Shown in pieces: positions 48,786 through 57,692 of a stretch of 63,417 bases of DNA. Origin of the DNA: a virus; IMG/VR virus record IMGVR_UViG_3300047552_000359, positions 1-63,417 of that record; one strand, written 5' to 3'. The stretch's first letter is position 1, and every line of letters begins with the position of its first letter. The position numbers and the translations under genes are program-made. The notes below the pieces were generated by a model. The model did no database searches and was not told the origin of the DNA. It saw nothing but the letters and a program-made list of their open reading frames with translations.

Positions 48786-50758
48786 TAACATCTCCATTCG
48801 ATGTTTTTGGTTCGTTCCTTAAACGCTCCTGTAAACCAACGCCAGTCTGTCGGAGTTCTGTAGTTACAGTACCATCCATCAGCCCAGCCGACAGTTCCAG
48901 TCCAAGACATGGGCCAAAGAATAGATGCCTGTGCTACAGCATTGCAATTGTTTGCGGCACAATCTGGGTATGTTATACCTTGCCACCTTTGACCTAGATA
49001 CCGTTTTCCTGAACCAGTACCTGTCACCCACGGTCCATCTGGCAAACTACTATATGTTACGCCACCAAACACCCACGCATTAGCGGTTTGACTACCTTCT
49101 GATGTGTATCCGCTATTACAATCAATTGTTATTGTTTCACCAGCAAGCTCTACCCATGCACCATTAAAGTAAGCCCTCTGCGTTGTCTCATTGTTGCAAA
49201 TGTCTGTGACCTTCACATTCACATAAGCGGCGGATACTCCAGAAGTTCCACACGAAATACCAGTTATTTTTATCTGTGTATCTGACAGCTGTGTATACGT
49301 CATGTTTGGTGTATTAAACGTATAAGGAGCGTAACCACCTGAAGCTGTTATTATAGAATTAACAACTACTGGGTTAGGTATGCTTACAGATACTGTTGCT
49401 GGTAATCGTTGCCCAGAATATCCAGTTTGCCCACATCCGCAATCAATAGCAACTTGCCCCCATTCACAAGGTACACTTGTAATTTCATAGACTCCCTTAG
49501 AAATCTCTGTCATACCTAACATAGGTACTTCACCAGCAGATTCCCAAGACATATTATCACCGCAGAACGTACAAGTAATAATATCACCTACCTCAATATT
49601 GTCTGGAAAATTGCATTGTGGTCCACTACGTTCTCCCTCTGAAACCAATATAGAAGTTGGTTTACTGTAAGTATCTGTCTGATATTTATGAGAAAGTGAT
49701 ACATTAATATCAATCGTTAAGTCAACTATTTCATCGTTTCTATTATAAGCTTTTCCCACCTTCAATATTGTACCACTTCCAGATATACCTAACTCTCTAC
49801 CTGTAGTAGTGTGACCTATATAAGCTTCTCTAGCATCCCAAGCAGCCTTACATGGAGCATCAAGCTCTGCGTATCTTGCTGGCAGCGTGCCCATCTCATA
49901 AAAACCATTACAATCACTAGGTATAACCGGTAGAGGTTCAGCTTCTTTATCAAGGCTTGTGTTGGTGGTTACTATGATGTTGAGTGTATTTTCTGTAGGA
50001 TTACTGCTAGAAAAAGAGCCAATAGACCATGAGTAATCTAATCCATCATAATAAGATACCCCATGAGAACCATCTGATTTAAAACTCCAAATATTATTAA
50101 ACCTACCTACTTTAAGTGTAGTACCTATCTCTCCATCTATATACTCGACTAAAATAAAATTAGTACCATCAAATGCCCTACATATTACTATAAGCCTCTC
50201 TTCATTATAGCAGGCACCTAATACAAATACGCCCTCAGGTGCAGTCCATATTACATCACCATTTTCATATACCTCACTCCCAAATGCAGTGTAATAAAAA
50301 GAAAGACCATCATTATTTTGAAGGTCTTGACTTAAACTATCACCAAAGTCGCCCTCATCTTTTGGGGCTTCTATATTGAAGCCCGGAGAGCCTCTCCAAG
50401 ATAGTACAGTACCCTTACCATGCCAATATACATTACCTGTATTAAATAAATCACCTTCTGGTAGAGTCTCATAAGTTAAATCTTCACTTACTAAACCCCT
50501 TCGAGTATTATCTAATGGATATGGATTGTCTTTGTGAAATTCTGTTGGGTGTGTTGCAAAGATATAATCCTCTGCGTAGATGTATACTTTATTTTGATTA
50601 GGGGTACATATACATTTAAATAGGATACCATTAAGTACCCTACTCTCATAGTGATGCTCCTTATTTAGATTTTTTCTATTCTGCATAGCTTTAGCTAAAA
50701 TATTACGAGCTTCAGCTAAATACTTCTCAGCATTAGTAGATAATGGGTATATTTGCAT
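48785..50758 (-). CDS. large tail or appendage protein with Ig-like repeats, 657 aa
   Basis: The first 280 residues are beta-rich with WIAPEGVFVLG-type strands. From about 370 on, LPATVSVSIPNPVVVNSIITASGGYAPYTFN and ITGISCGTSGVSAAYVNVKVTDIC look like bacterial Ig-like folds, with many Cys (CGCGQTG, CNAVA). Probably a surface-exposed tail decoration. No enzyme motif seen. Confidence 0.65.
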   Translation of the reverse strand: MQIYPLSTNAEKYLAEARNILAKAMQNRKNLNKEHHYESRVLNGILFKCICTPNQNKVYIYAEDYIFATHPTEFHKDNPYPLDNTRRGLVSEDLTYETLPEGDLFNTGNVYWHGKGTVLSWRGSPGFNIEAPKDEGDFGDSLSQDLQNNDGLSFYYTAFGSEVYENGDVIWTAPEGVFVLGACYNEERLIVICRAFDGTNFILVEYIDGEIGTTLKVGRFNNIWSFKSDGSHGVSYYDGLDYSWSIGSFSSSNPTENTLNIIVTTNTSLDKEAEPLPVIPSDCNGFYEMGTLPARYAELDAPCKAAWDAREAYIGHTTTGRELGISGSGTILKVGKAYNRNDEIVDLTIDINVSLSHKYQTDTYSKPTSILVSEGERSGPQCNFPDNIEVGDIITCTFCGDNMSWESAGEVPMLGMTEISKGVYEITSVPCEWGQVAIDCGCGQTGYSGQRLPATVSVSIPNPVVVNSIITASGGYAPYTFNTPNMTYTQLSDTQIKITGISCGTSGVSAAYVNVKVTDICNNETTQRAYFNGAWVELAGETITIDCNSGYTSEGSQTANAWVFGGVTYSSLPDGPWVTGTGSGKRYLGQRWQGITYPDCAANNCNAVAQASILWPMSWTGTVGWADGWYCNYRTPTDWRWFTGAFKERTKNIEWRC

Positions 50759-50759
50759 A

Positions 50760-51704
50760 TTAGTAAATCCTTTGTAATGTTCTTAAAAACACCTCAAAAG
50801 AGTTAATACTAAAATCAGACCCATCTACATTTTTAATCTTAAATTGCCAAGCAGAACCCTTCATCCCCTTAGGTATTTTTACCCTACGGCGATGTGCTCC
50901 AGAACGGTCATCATATCTTATGTAATAATCGCTCCTAGATTCCTGCTCATCAACTATAAATTGTATTTCCATATCACCATCTGTCCTATAGAATAAAATA
51001 GCATCTGAGCAAGATTTGAGCGTTTGTTCACCAAAACCTGACACTGGCAATGCTATCTCTGACTCTATAGCAGAATCAGATGCTCCTAAGTAATCATCTC
51101 GTTCATATCCAAACTCACAAATGTTACCATTAGCATCTAAGCCATAATTTTTATTCCCTACCTTAAAATATGAATCAAAGTTATAATTTGTGTACCTAGA
51201 GTGGGCTGAAGTTATTGTATTAAATGCCCAAGTTTGCTTAGTAGCTGTATAAACCAAAGACCCTAGTGCACTTATAGTAGGTCTTTTTATATTTAAATGT
51301 AATGTGTAATCATTTAATACACCCATATGAGCAGATACTATGGGCTTATTTAAGCTATATTCTAAATTAAATGCATTAGGTATATTTGCTACAATAGATA
51401 AAATAGGTTTTTTACTATTTATATTAGCATTATATGTGTTATTTTGAGTATACGCTGCACTTATATCTACTCTTGTTGGTATATTTATGCTATAGCCAAC
51501 ACTTAAATTAGCAGTTAAACTAATAGGGGTTGTGATACTTAATGCGATATTAAAGCTATTTAGAGTTAAATTTATATTAGGTTTAGATACTAATGTAGAT
51601 GTAGTGCCTAATTGTATAGTAGTTACAGGTTGTATCGCAGTAACATAGCTATTTAAATTAAGTACTATAGTAGGTTTTGCAGTAGTGTTTGTAATGTATG
51701 CCAT
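50760..51704 (-). CDS. tail protein with beta repeats, 314 aa
   Basis: Residues 1-160 hold short imperfect strand repeats (for example NLNSYVTAI, NLTLNSFNIAL, YSLNKPIVSA and LHLNIKRPTISA), about 15-22 residues apart. The C-terminal half reads FDSYFKVGNKNYGLDANGNICEFGYERDDYLG, a domain often attached to phage tail proteins. Its ending, KGSAWQFKIKNVDGSDFSINSFEVFLRTLQRIY, is typical of phage podovirus structural proteins. Confidence 0.6.
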   Translation of the reverse strand: MAYITNTTAKPTIVLNLNSYVTAIQPVTTIQLGTTSTLVSKPNINLTLNSFNIALSITTPISLTANLSVGYSINIPTRVDISAAYTQNNTYNANINSKKPILSIVANIPNAFNLEYSLNKPIVSAHMGVLNDYTLHLNIKRPTISALGSLVYTATKQTWAFNTITSAHSRYTNYNFDSYFKVGNKNYGLDANGNICEFGYERDDYLGASDSAIESEIALPVSGFGEQTLKSCSDAILFYRTDGDMEIQFIVDEQESRSDYYIRYDDRSGAHRRRVKIPKGMKGSAWQFKIKNVDGSDFSINSFEVFLRTLQRIY

Positions 51705-51730
51705 AATAATCCTATATATTACTTGAAATA

Positions 51731-51760
51731 CCTAGTTGGAGGCGTTAACCCCCAACTAGG
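51731..51760. terminator. hairpin between structural genes
   Basis: A nine-base perfect stem (CCTAGTTGG pairing with CCAACTAGG) with a 12-base loop lies between the genes at 51,776 and 51,704 (- strand). In the direction of transcription it is followed by TATTTC rather than a long T tract, so it may attenuate or protect mRNA instead of stopping it. Confidence 0.55.
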
Positions 51761-51775
51761 ATAGCATACATTAAT

Positions 51776-52675
51776 TTAAAGGGTAGGTACTGTTAGTGAG
51801 AATGATGTAAGGGTCTGGTCTACTCCAGAAGTGATAGAGGTAGAGGAGACGAGCATATCAGCACCAGAAGTTCCTACAGTACCATCTATACGCATAACAA
51901 GATAAGCAGCATCACCAGTAGTAGCAAGGTTAATAAGTCCCGTATCAAACTGAGGTGTGCAGAGGATGCGGAACCAACCTGCTGTACCAGTAGCAGACGC
52001 AGTACCTTGCCACGTACCTGAAGCAGTAATTAGACCGGCTACAGCAGGACAAGACATTACAAGCCCATTAGCCATAGCTACGCCAACTACAGAGCCAGTA
52101 AGGGTAGCATCAGCAAAGTAAGTAGCGTTAGTACCTGCTGAAGCACTTGCTGTACCATTATTAAACTTAAGGGTTGTAGTAGAACCAGTACCACTAACAG
52201 GTACTAGGGTAGCCCCATTATAGAAGGTGCCTGAGTTTTTAGGAGCAAGGATATAAAATATACCTGCACCGGATGCATAAGCAGTACCAGAGCCAATAGT
52301 ACCACCAAGTGTGGCATAGTAGTCTGGGTTAGTTGCGTTTGCATTAATAGCTGCGACTATCAGTGACGCATTAGTGCTAGCATTTGTACCAGTAGTAACA
52401 GTGGTATTAAGCAACTCTACCCCACCTACTTTAATGCTAGATACATTGCCTGCATCTGCAGACACCTCTACTTTACATGCAGCCCGTACTTCAGAGGTTA
52501 GTGCCCCCTTACTTAACGTAAATCTGCACAATTCTGTACCTGCAGTAGCAGCCAACTCCGCAGTTGTAGGCTGAGTACCAGAGTACACTACACAAGTACC
52601 ACCTCGAATAATTTCTCCCCAACCCAATCCATGTGCAACACTATTTGCTACTGCTTGTGATAATCTAATAGACAT
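51776..52675 (-). CDS. structural protein, Ala/Gly/Thr-rich, 299 aa
   Basis: Low-complexity, small-residue-rich beta protein (for example TGTNASTNASLIVAAINANATNPDYY, GSVVGVAMANGLVMSCPAVAG). The N-terminus MSIRLSQAVANSVAHGLGWGEIIRGGTCVVYSG is compatible with a minor virion protein. No domain recognised. Confidence 0.65.
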   Translation of the reverse strand: MSIRLSQAVANSVAHGLGWGEIIRGGTCVVYSGTQPTTAELAATAGTELCRFTLSKGALTSEVRAACKVEVSADAGNVSSIKVGGVELLNTTVTTGTNASTNASLIVAAINANATNPDYYATLGGTIGSGTAYASGAGIFYILAPKNSGTFYNGATLVPVSGTGSTTTLKFNNGTASASAGTNATYFADATLTGSVVGVAMANGLVMSCPAVAGLITASGTWQGTASATGTAGWFRILCTPQFDTGLINLATTGDAAYLVMRIDGTVGTSGADMLVSSTSITSGVDQTLTSFSLTVPTL

Positions 52676-52685
52676 AAGTTTCTCC

Positions 52686-53690
52686 TTATCTTTCGTTAAC
52701 TTCTACTGGAATACCTGAGTTATATAGGTTATATTCATATTGACTATCTACATCAAAGGTCACTACATAAACACTAGTGCCTCTCTCGTATTTAATAGTT
52801 GCTGTTCCCGTGGTACCTGTATCAAAAGATACCTCATTGAAGGAATGGTTTAAGTACTTGCCTCCATTACCGCCAGAACATATACCTTGGGAGGTTAAGA
52901 AGATTACAACATTATTTACGTTCTGGCTGTCTGGTAAATACTCTGCATTTGTTTTACAAGCAGTGCCATAAACTACACCTGCTTTCGCTGCTATGATTTG
53001 TTCAAATCCAGACTCTCTTACATCATCCCCACGTAGGAAATATACATACTTCTCCGTACCTACCCAAAGACCATCTTCAACACGCTTACACATAGTAATA
53101 TTATGTTGAAATGTAGCTACTTCTGTAAACCTGATATCCACTCGCTCAACATCAAATGTATCTGTACAATATAACGTATTATATTTACTAAAATATAATC
53201 TACCATTATAAAATTCTAGGCACCTACCTCCAGTAGTAGTTCGTTTAAACTCAGGAGAATATGTACTTATCTGAGTGTAATTACCACCTATAATACCAAA
53301 ATCTACTCCATTAGAGAAAGCAACTACATCATTTACTTGACAGAATTCCATTCTATTTGTAGATGTTAGCCCTGTATATACTATATACGGGGCAGATGTA
53401 CCATCATACTCATAAACATTAGTTCCTGATACCATATATGCTAGGGTTTTATTATCATTACTCCAACCTGAGTGATAATCACCAGAATACACGGTAGCAT
53501 ACCCTGTTCTTCTAGCTACTGACTTAGTATTATCAAATACTACATTTATACCATCTACTACATCCCCTTCATCTATATTTAAATTTAGGGGGTCTATAAT
53601 ATTATTAATGCCATTAAATACATACTGGCATCCGGTTAATTTACCTTGCCAATCTCTCTGGACACCTGATTTATTAGATTGCTTATCCAT
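52686..53690 (-). CDS. tail nozzle-like protein (tail tubular protein B type), 334 aa
   Basis: KLTGCQYVFNGINNIIDPLNLNIDEGDVVDGINVVFDN and RRTGYATVYSGDY are followed by repeated strand pieces with Trp/Tyr (SYSxGxxY-like blades), consistent with a beta-propeller nozzle. This sits next to the adaptor gene, the usual order in short-tailed phages. The family assignment is by layout and order. Confidence 0.65.
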   Translation of the reverse strand: MDKQSNKSGVQRDWQGKLTGCQYVFNGINNIIDPLNLNIDEGDVVDGINVVFDNTKSVARRTGYATVYSGDYHSGWSNDNKTLAYMVSGTNVYEYDGTSAPYIVYTGLTSTNRMEFCQVNDVVAFSNGVDFGIIGGNYTQISTYSPEFKRTTTGGRCLEFYNGRLYFSKYNTLYCTDTFDVERVDIRFTEVATFQHNITMCKRVEDGLWVGTEKYVYFLRGDDVRESGFEQIIAAKAGVVYGTACKTNAEYLPDSQNVNNVVIFLTSQGICSGGNGGKYLNHSFNEVSFDTGTTGTATIKYERGTSVYVVTFDVDSQYEYNLYNSGIPVEVNER

Positions 53691-54463
53691 TATCGAAACG
53701 CATCCATACTATGATTGGGTTTAAGCCTCTGGTCTAGTACAGTTTCCTGTTGTTTAATCTCATCTACATCAGCCTTATATCTCATCTCAAAATCAAGAGC
53801 TTTAACAGCATCAAAAGTCTGAGAGTCTTGTTTAGAATACATTTGAGCTAAAATACCATTAAGCATGAAGTCATGGTAATGAACTCTTATCTCAGGAACA
53901 TCAGAATCTGCCACTAAATCTACTAGAGGCATCCTACGTACTATCAATCTAAGTACGTCAGAGTCTTGTGCTCTAAAGTTAATTGCTAGTTTATTATTTG
54001 AGTAGTCTGTACAATGCTCTGTAGGCATACCTAAAGTCTGCTCCCAATATGGGTTAATCTGCCATTTATTGACAGATACTTTAGGTAGTCTCCATTGCTT
54101 TGTAGTCCACTTAACTTCATCTATGTCTATTACAAAGGGAGATAAGTCAAATACATAGGGAGCAACTAGTTTCTGATACAACCAAGAGTTAGTATCATTA
54201 TAGTATGCTAAATCCTGTGCTGCCCATACATCAGTTGCTGCAGCAGCAGTTAGTGCTGCTAAGTCTGCGTAAGGGGCTACAGTGATACGAGTAAGCGTAC
54301 TAGGGACAGAGTCCCTAATACACTTAGTCTCCCTAGCTATAAAGCGGTAAACACGGTTTATGTAGCGATTCATTTCTGCAGTAGTCCATAGTCGGTCTAT
54401 GTCAGAAGTGCCTACTTCCCGTGCTATATCCCAAGCTTCATTCCTAAGCTGCTGTAGATTCAT
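53690..54463 (-). CDS. head-tail adaptor-like protein, 257 aa
   Basis: Helical N-terminus LQQLRNEAWDIAREVGTSDIDRLWTTAEMNRYINRVYRFIARET is characteristic of podovirus adaptor or tail-accessory proteins. The middle is beta-rich and the end helical. It bridges portal and nozzle. Its stop overlaps the next gene start (ATGA-type). Confidence 0.7.
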   Translation of the reverse strand: MNLQQLRNEAWDIAREVGTSDIDRLWTTAEMNRYINRVYRFIARETKCIRDSVPSTLTRITVAPYADLAALTAAAATDVWAAQDLAYYNDTNSWLYQKLVAPYVFDLSPFVIDIDEVKWTTKQWRLPKVSVNKWQINPYWEQTLGMPTEHCTDYSNNKLAINFRAQDSDVLRLIVRRMPLVDLVADSDVPEIRVHYHDFMLNGILAQMYSKQDSQTFDAVKALDFEMRYKADVDEIKQQETVLDQRLKPNHSMDAFR

Positions 54464-54833
54464 CTATTACCTCATCAGAACCCATAGCCTCTTGAAGCAT
54501 TTTAGCGGATACTTTAAAACCCACTATAGCTTCAATATCTGCGAGTTTAGGTTGACTTTTCCCTTTATACATTACGAACAAATTAGGGGGCAAGATGGCG
54601 ATTGCATTTCGAATAGACTGCATCTTATGTTCATCACCCATAGCCAAGTTATTATCTTTAGTATATACTGCGGTTATTGCTTCCTGTTCTGCTTTCTTAT
54701 CAACCAAGCCATAACTAGCAAGTAGTTCTTCTTCAGTCTCAAAAAGCTGATATTCTGATGGATTTCTATCATAAGCATCTACATCATAAGGGCCATTCAA
54801 TTGTGTTCCAAGTCTACGCATAAATAAGGGCAT
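54444..54833 (-). CDS. hypothetical virion protein, 129 aa
   Basis: LFETEEELLASYGLV...AIAILPPNLFVMYKGKSQPKLADIEAIVGFKVSAKMLQEAM is helical with an acidic tail (GSDEVIDEST). Overlaps the adaptor gene. Location among head completion genes suggests a head protein. No family recognised. Confidence 0.6.
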   Translation of the reverse strand: MPLFMRRLGTQLNGPYDVDAYDRNPSEYQLFETEEELLASYGLVDKKAEQEAITAVYTKDNNLAMGDEHKMQSIRNAIAILPPNLFVMYKGKSQPKLADIEAIVGFKVSAKMLQEAMGSDEVIDESTAA

Positions 54834-54865
54834 TAGTCATGTCTCCTTTAGAGTTTTAAAAATCA

Positions 54866-54904
54866 GGGAGGGGCTTACACCCCGCTACGCAGAGATGCCC
54901 TCCC
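54866..54904 (-). terminator. terminator after the head-decoration gene
   Basis: GGGAGGG at 54,866-54,872 pairs with CCCTCCC at 54,898-54,904 around a 25-base loop that itself contains GCTAC/GTAGC-like pieces. Read on the - strand the stem is followed by TGATTTTTAAAAC, a fair T tract. Confidence 0.7.
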
Positions 54905-54914
54905 TTAATACAAC

Positions 54915-55391
54915 TTAGTTGGTATAGGTAGTGAACGGAGCAGAAGCGGAACCAAGAGCAGCACACACCATAGATACGGTGATTGTTCCGGCAACGCAAG
55001 TACCTGCGCCAAAGGTTACAGAGAGTACGGAATCAGATGCACCAGTAGTTGCTACGTCCTGACTAGCTACAGCAAGTTCACAAGGAACCAAGGTAGTAGT
55101 AAGGGCAGCAGTAGTGGCAAAAGCACCAGACCCACCTGCAGCATTAGAGGCATGATTAAATGCCAGAGTGGTGCTATTCGTCTGAGCAACAGACGACTTA
55201 GCAGCAATACTAAGAATCTGAGTTTCTGCCGGAATAGTGACAAGGGCAACAGAATCAGTGTCGCCAAACCCAGTAGCAGACCCTAGTACAGGGAAAGTAA
55301 AAGTACGTACATAGACAGAACCGGGTTCGTAAACATCCCCAGTAACGCTACCACGCTTTTCGGTGCATACAACAGTAGCTTCAACGGCCAT
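54915..55391 (-). CDS. probable capsid decoration protein, 158 aa
   Basis: Starts MAVEATVVCTEKRGSVTGDVYEPGSVYVRTFTF and ends in a Ser/Ala/Thr-rich stretch. Small-residue-rich proteins of this size directly after the coat gene are usually head decorations or fibres. There is no sequence family I can name. Confidence 0.6.
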   Translation of the reverse strand: MAVEATVVCTEKRGSVTGDVYEPGSVYVRTFTFPVLGSATGFGDTDSVALVTIPAETQILSIAAKSSVAQTNSTTLAFNHASNAAGGSGAFATTAALTTTLVPCELAVASQDVATTGASDSVLSVTFGAGTCVAGTITVSMVCAALGSASAPFTTYTN

Positions 55392-55416
55392 AGTGTTTCT
55401 CCTTTATAAGGTGTTA

Positions 55417-55436
55417 GGGTGGGTAAGAACCCACCC
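55417..55436. other. hairpin after the coat gene
   Basis: GGGTGGGT pairs with ACCCACCC around a four-base loop (AAGA), between coat and decoration genes. No T tract follows on the - strand, so it is more likely an mRNA-stabilising or partial-termination element that could lower downstream expression. Confidence 0.5.
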
Positions 55437-55447
55437 CTTTAGTTGAA

Positions 55448-56413
55448 TTACGCCTGTACCTGCTGATAATCCACGCCAATCATGTTAGCTTTGATACAGG
55501 AGAGGCCATAAACCTGCAGGCCCTGCATCATTTTACCAAATGCAAACGGGTTCTCAATGATACGAGATTCCGTAATCTGGGTAGCAAACGTAGTGGCGTA
55601 TTTATGGCCAAAGAGGATACCTGCCTGATTAGCAGCTTTACGGTCAAGGTTATTGGAAGAGAAAATTTTAAAGCGGTCAATCATACCCACTTTACCATTA
55701 CGGAGCGGGGATACCGAATCACCAGTAAGGTAAGCAAGTTTGAGGTCAGACTGCTTGAGAATCTGGATAGCTGCCGGAGGAAGAACAACGAAACGGTCTT
55801 CATCAGGAACAGCGTTCTCATCAAGGATACGTGCATAAAGCAGAATCCTATCCAAGAGGTTAGTAGCGTAAGTAGCAGTAGTTGCACTATAGATGTCCGT
55901 GCCCGGAGTAGCATAAGTACCAAAGGATGCAGTAGAACCAAGCAGAGAGGTATAAGAACCACCCATAACAAGGGACGCACCGTTAATAGTACCACGAGCT
56001 ACCTGACGCAGAAGGTTACGGTCAATAACCTGCTTCATCTGATTAGTGGCATCTTCTGCCCAAGCAGACATCAGCTTAATGTCGCTCTGGAACTCATCAA
56101 CACGGTCAAGAGCAAAGGAGAAGCCTTCCCCTTGGTCAATCTTGAGAGTAACGAAAGCAGATTCAGGATTCTGTACAGGAAGTACCATACCTTTCCTGTA
56201 AGAGAAGGTTTCAATCGTAGGACGAGTACGGATGTTAACCGTATCACCACTAGATTTAATATCGCCCTCATACATCGTATTAGAAATTTCACTCCATACA
56301 GTAGCAGGGTAAAACTTCTTTACTAGAAGGGCAGAGTAAATAGCAGGGATATAGGCATTAGTACTAGTAGAGCTATAATCAGGGGCTCCGGGGGCTACAG
56401 GATAAACGGCCAT
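55448..56413 (-). CDS. major capsid (coat) protein, 321 aa
   Basis: The N-terminus MAVYPVAPGAPDYSSTSTNAYIPAIYSALLVKKFYPATVW, the middle FALDRVDEFQSDIKLMSAWAEDATNQMKQVIDRNLLRQVARG and the beta-rich C-terminus TFATQITESRIIENPFAFGKMMQGLQVYG fit HK97-fold coat proteins of podoviruses. It follows the scaffold, and its size and strong ribosome site (GGAGGAATAACTT) fit high expression. Identity is from layout, context and these segments. Confidence 0.88.
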   Translation of the reverse strand: MAVYPVAPGAPDYSSTSTNAYIPAIYSALLVKKFYPATVWSEISNTMYEGDIKSSGDTVNIRTRPTIETFSYRKGMVLPVQNPESAFVTLKIDQGEGFSFALDRVDEFQSDIKLMSAWAEDATNQMKQVIDRNLLRQVARGTINGASLVMGGSYTSLLGSTASFGTYATPGTDIYSATTATYATNLLDRILLYARILDENAVPDEDRFVVLPPAAIQILKQSDLKLAYLTGDSVSPLRNGKVGMIDRFKIFSSNNLDRKAANQAGILFGHKYATTFATQITESRIIENPFAFGKMMQGLQVYGLSCIKANMIGVDYQQVQA

Positions 56414-56435
56414 AAGTTATTCCTCCATTAAAGAA

Positions 56436-57359
56436 TTATGCTCGGAATCTTCCATCTTTAGTAGAGGCTAAGATATCTGCCCATATAGCTTGACTTTCTT
56501 CTTCCGAATACATACCTAACCTATCATTAGTTTCAAACTCTTTCATAAGTTCAGTATTCCACATCTTCTTTTCAGAAGAATTAGGTGCACTCGGTGTTTT
56601 TGTCCTAGATGGTGCTATCATAGCCTCTTGCTCTTTTGCAAGACCGGGCTTGGTTGTTTTAGAATCGTTGTATATCTTAAAGATATTTGCCATACCATCA
56701 GCATCCCACTTAGCGTTAAATGCTGTAAGGTATTCACCATATGTGCTCAACCCCATAGGGTCTTTTTGTTCAAGGAACTTTACGAAACCCTTGTCTTTAC
56801 CACTCCAAAGTGTTTCCCAATTTTCCACTTTCTCAGTCAAGTACGACTTAAAACTTTCAGTGGCTGCCTGCTGCTGTGCATCCTCTACGAGGGTGACTTT
56901 TTCTTCAACAGGTGCCATCTGCTCTTGAACGACGGAATTTATGACTTTACGCATCTGTGCTAGAAAATCACTGCCATAAGTGCGTTCAAAATCAGATTCA
57001 TTTTCTTCAGGTGCTTCCTCTTTAGGCTTAGTAGGGGATGTTATTTTTTCAGTGAGTTCTTTGACCTGAGATGCTAATCTAGGTACTTCGGCATCATATT
57101 TACCCTTAAGCGTAAGGTAGCGGTCACGCCATTTCTTAAGCTCCTTAGGGTCTATTTCAGGTTCATCGTCCTCTTCCTCTTCTTCAACATCCTCATCGAC
57201 ATCAGAGGTTTCTTCAGATTCTTCATCTTCAGTAGGTGTCTCTGTGTCTTCTGCTTCGCCTTCGGGATACATCTTCTTAAAGAGTTCCTCTGCAAGTTCT
57301 GCTGCTTCCCCAATCTGGGGTGGCATGTCATACTCTTCTTCGAATTTCTTTCCACTCAT
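56436..57359 (-). CDS. scaffolding protein, 307 aa
   Basis: Highly acidic N-terminal third (TEDEESEETSDVDEDVEEEE) then coiled-coil segments (LASQVKELTEKITSP, VVQEQMAPVEEKVTLVEDAQQQ). This is the usual composition of phage scaffolds, placed between portal and coat. It would guide procapsid assembly and leave before DNA packaging. Confidence 0.85.
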   Translation of the reverse strand: MSGKKFEEEYDMPPQIGEAAELAEELFKKMYPEGEAEDTETPTEDEESEETSDVDEDVEEEEEDDEPEIDPKELKKWRDRYLTLKGKYDAEVPRLASQVKELTEKITSPTKPKEEAPEENESDFERTYGSDFLAQMRKVINSVVQEQMAPVEEKVTLVEDAQQQAATESFKSYLTEKVENWETLWSGKDKGFVKFLEQKDPMGLSTYGEYLTAFNAKWDADGMANIFKIYNDSKTTKPGLAKEQEAMIAPSRTKTPSAPNSSEKKMWNTELMKEFETNDRLGMYSEEESQAIWADILASTKDGRFRA

Positions 57360-57446
57360 TTGTTGCTCCTTCTGGGGCCGACTTAACGGTACTCCCTATT
57401 TGAGATACATATACCGCCCATTAAAGGGTAAGGTTATGTTACATTC

Positions 57447-57692
57447 TCATAGACTCCAAAGTGAGGGGTCTTCTTTCGTTGCTTCCTTACATTTAGTATC
57501 GGCACTTAAGATGAAATCTTTAATCTCATCTATTGCCTGTGCTCTCCCAACATATATTTCACGCAGGGTTGGGTCACAATATTTTATATTTATGTAGTTA
57601 CCTTTAGACAACTCATCTAAATAATTTAATAAGTCTGAACCATCGTCAGAGTATCTTATTCTAGCTATAGCTTTTAAGGATACAATATCCAC
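57447..57692 (-). CDS. small head-associated protein, 81 aa
   Basis: LKAIARIRYSDDGSDLLNYLDELSKGNYINIKYCDPTLREIYVGRAQAIDEIKDFI is a compact alpha/beta protein between portal and scaffold. Small genes in this position are often called hypothetical in podoviruses. The start overlaps the portal stop. Confidence 0.6.
   Translation of the reverse strand: MDIVSLKAIARIRYSDDGSDLLNYLDELSKGNYINIKYCDPTLREIYVGRAQAIDEIKDFILSADTKCKEATKEDPSLWSL

Noticed and set aside
55604-56326. 240-codon open frame on the + strand opposite the coat gene
   Set aside because: Shadow frame with Ser/Thr/Arg-rich nonsense composition; the coat gene on the other strand is clear.
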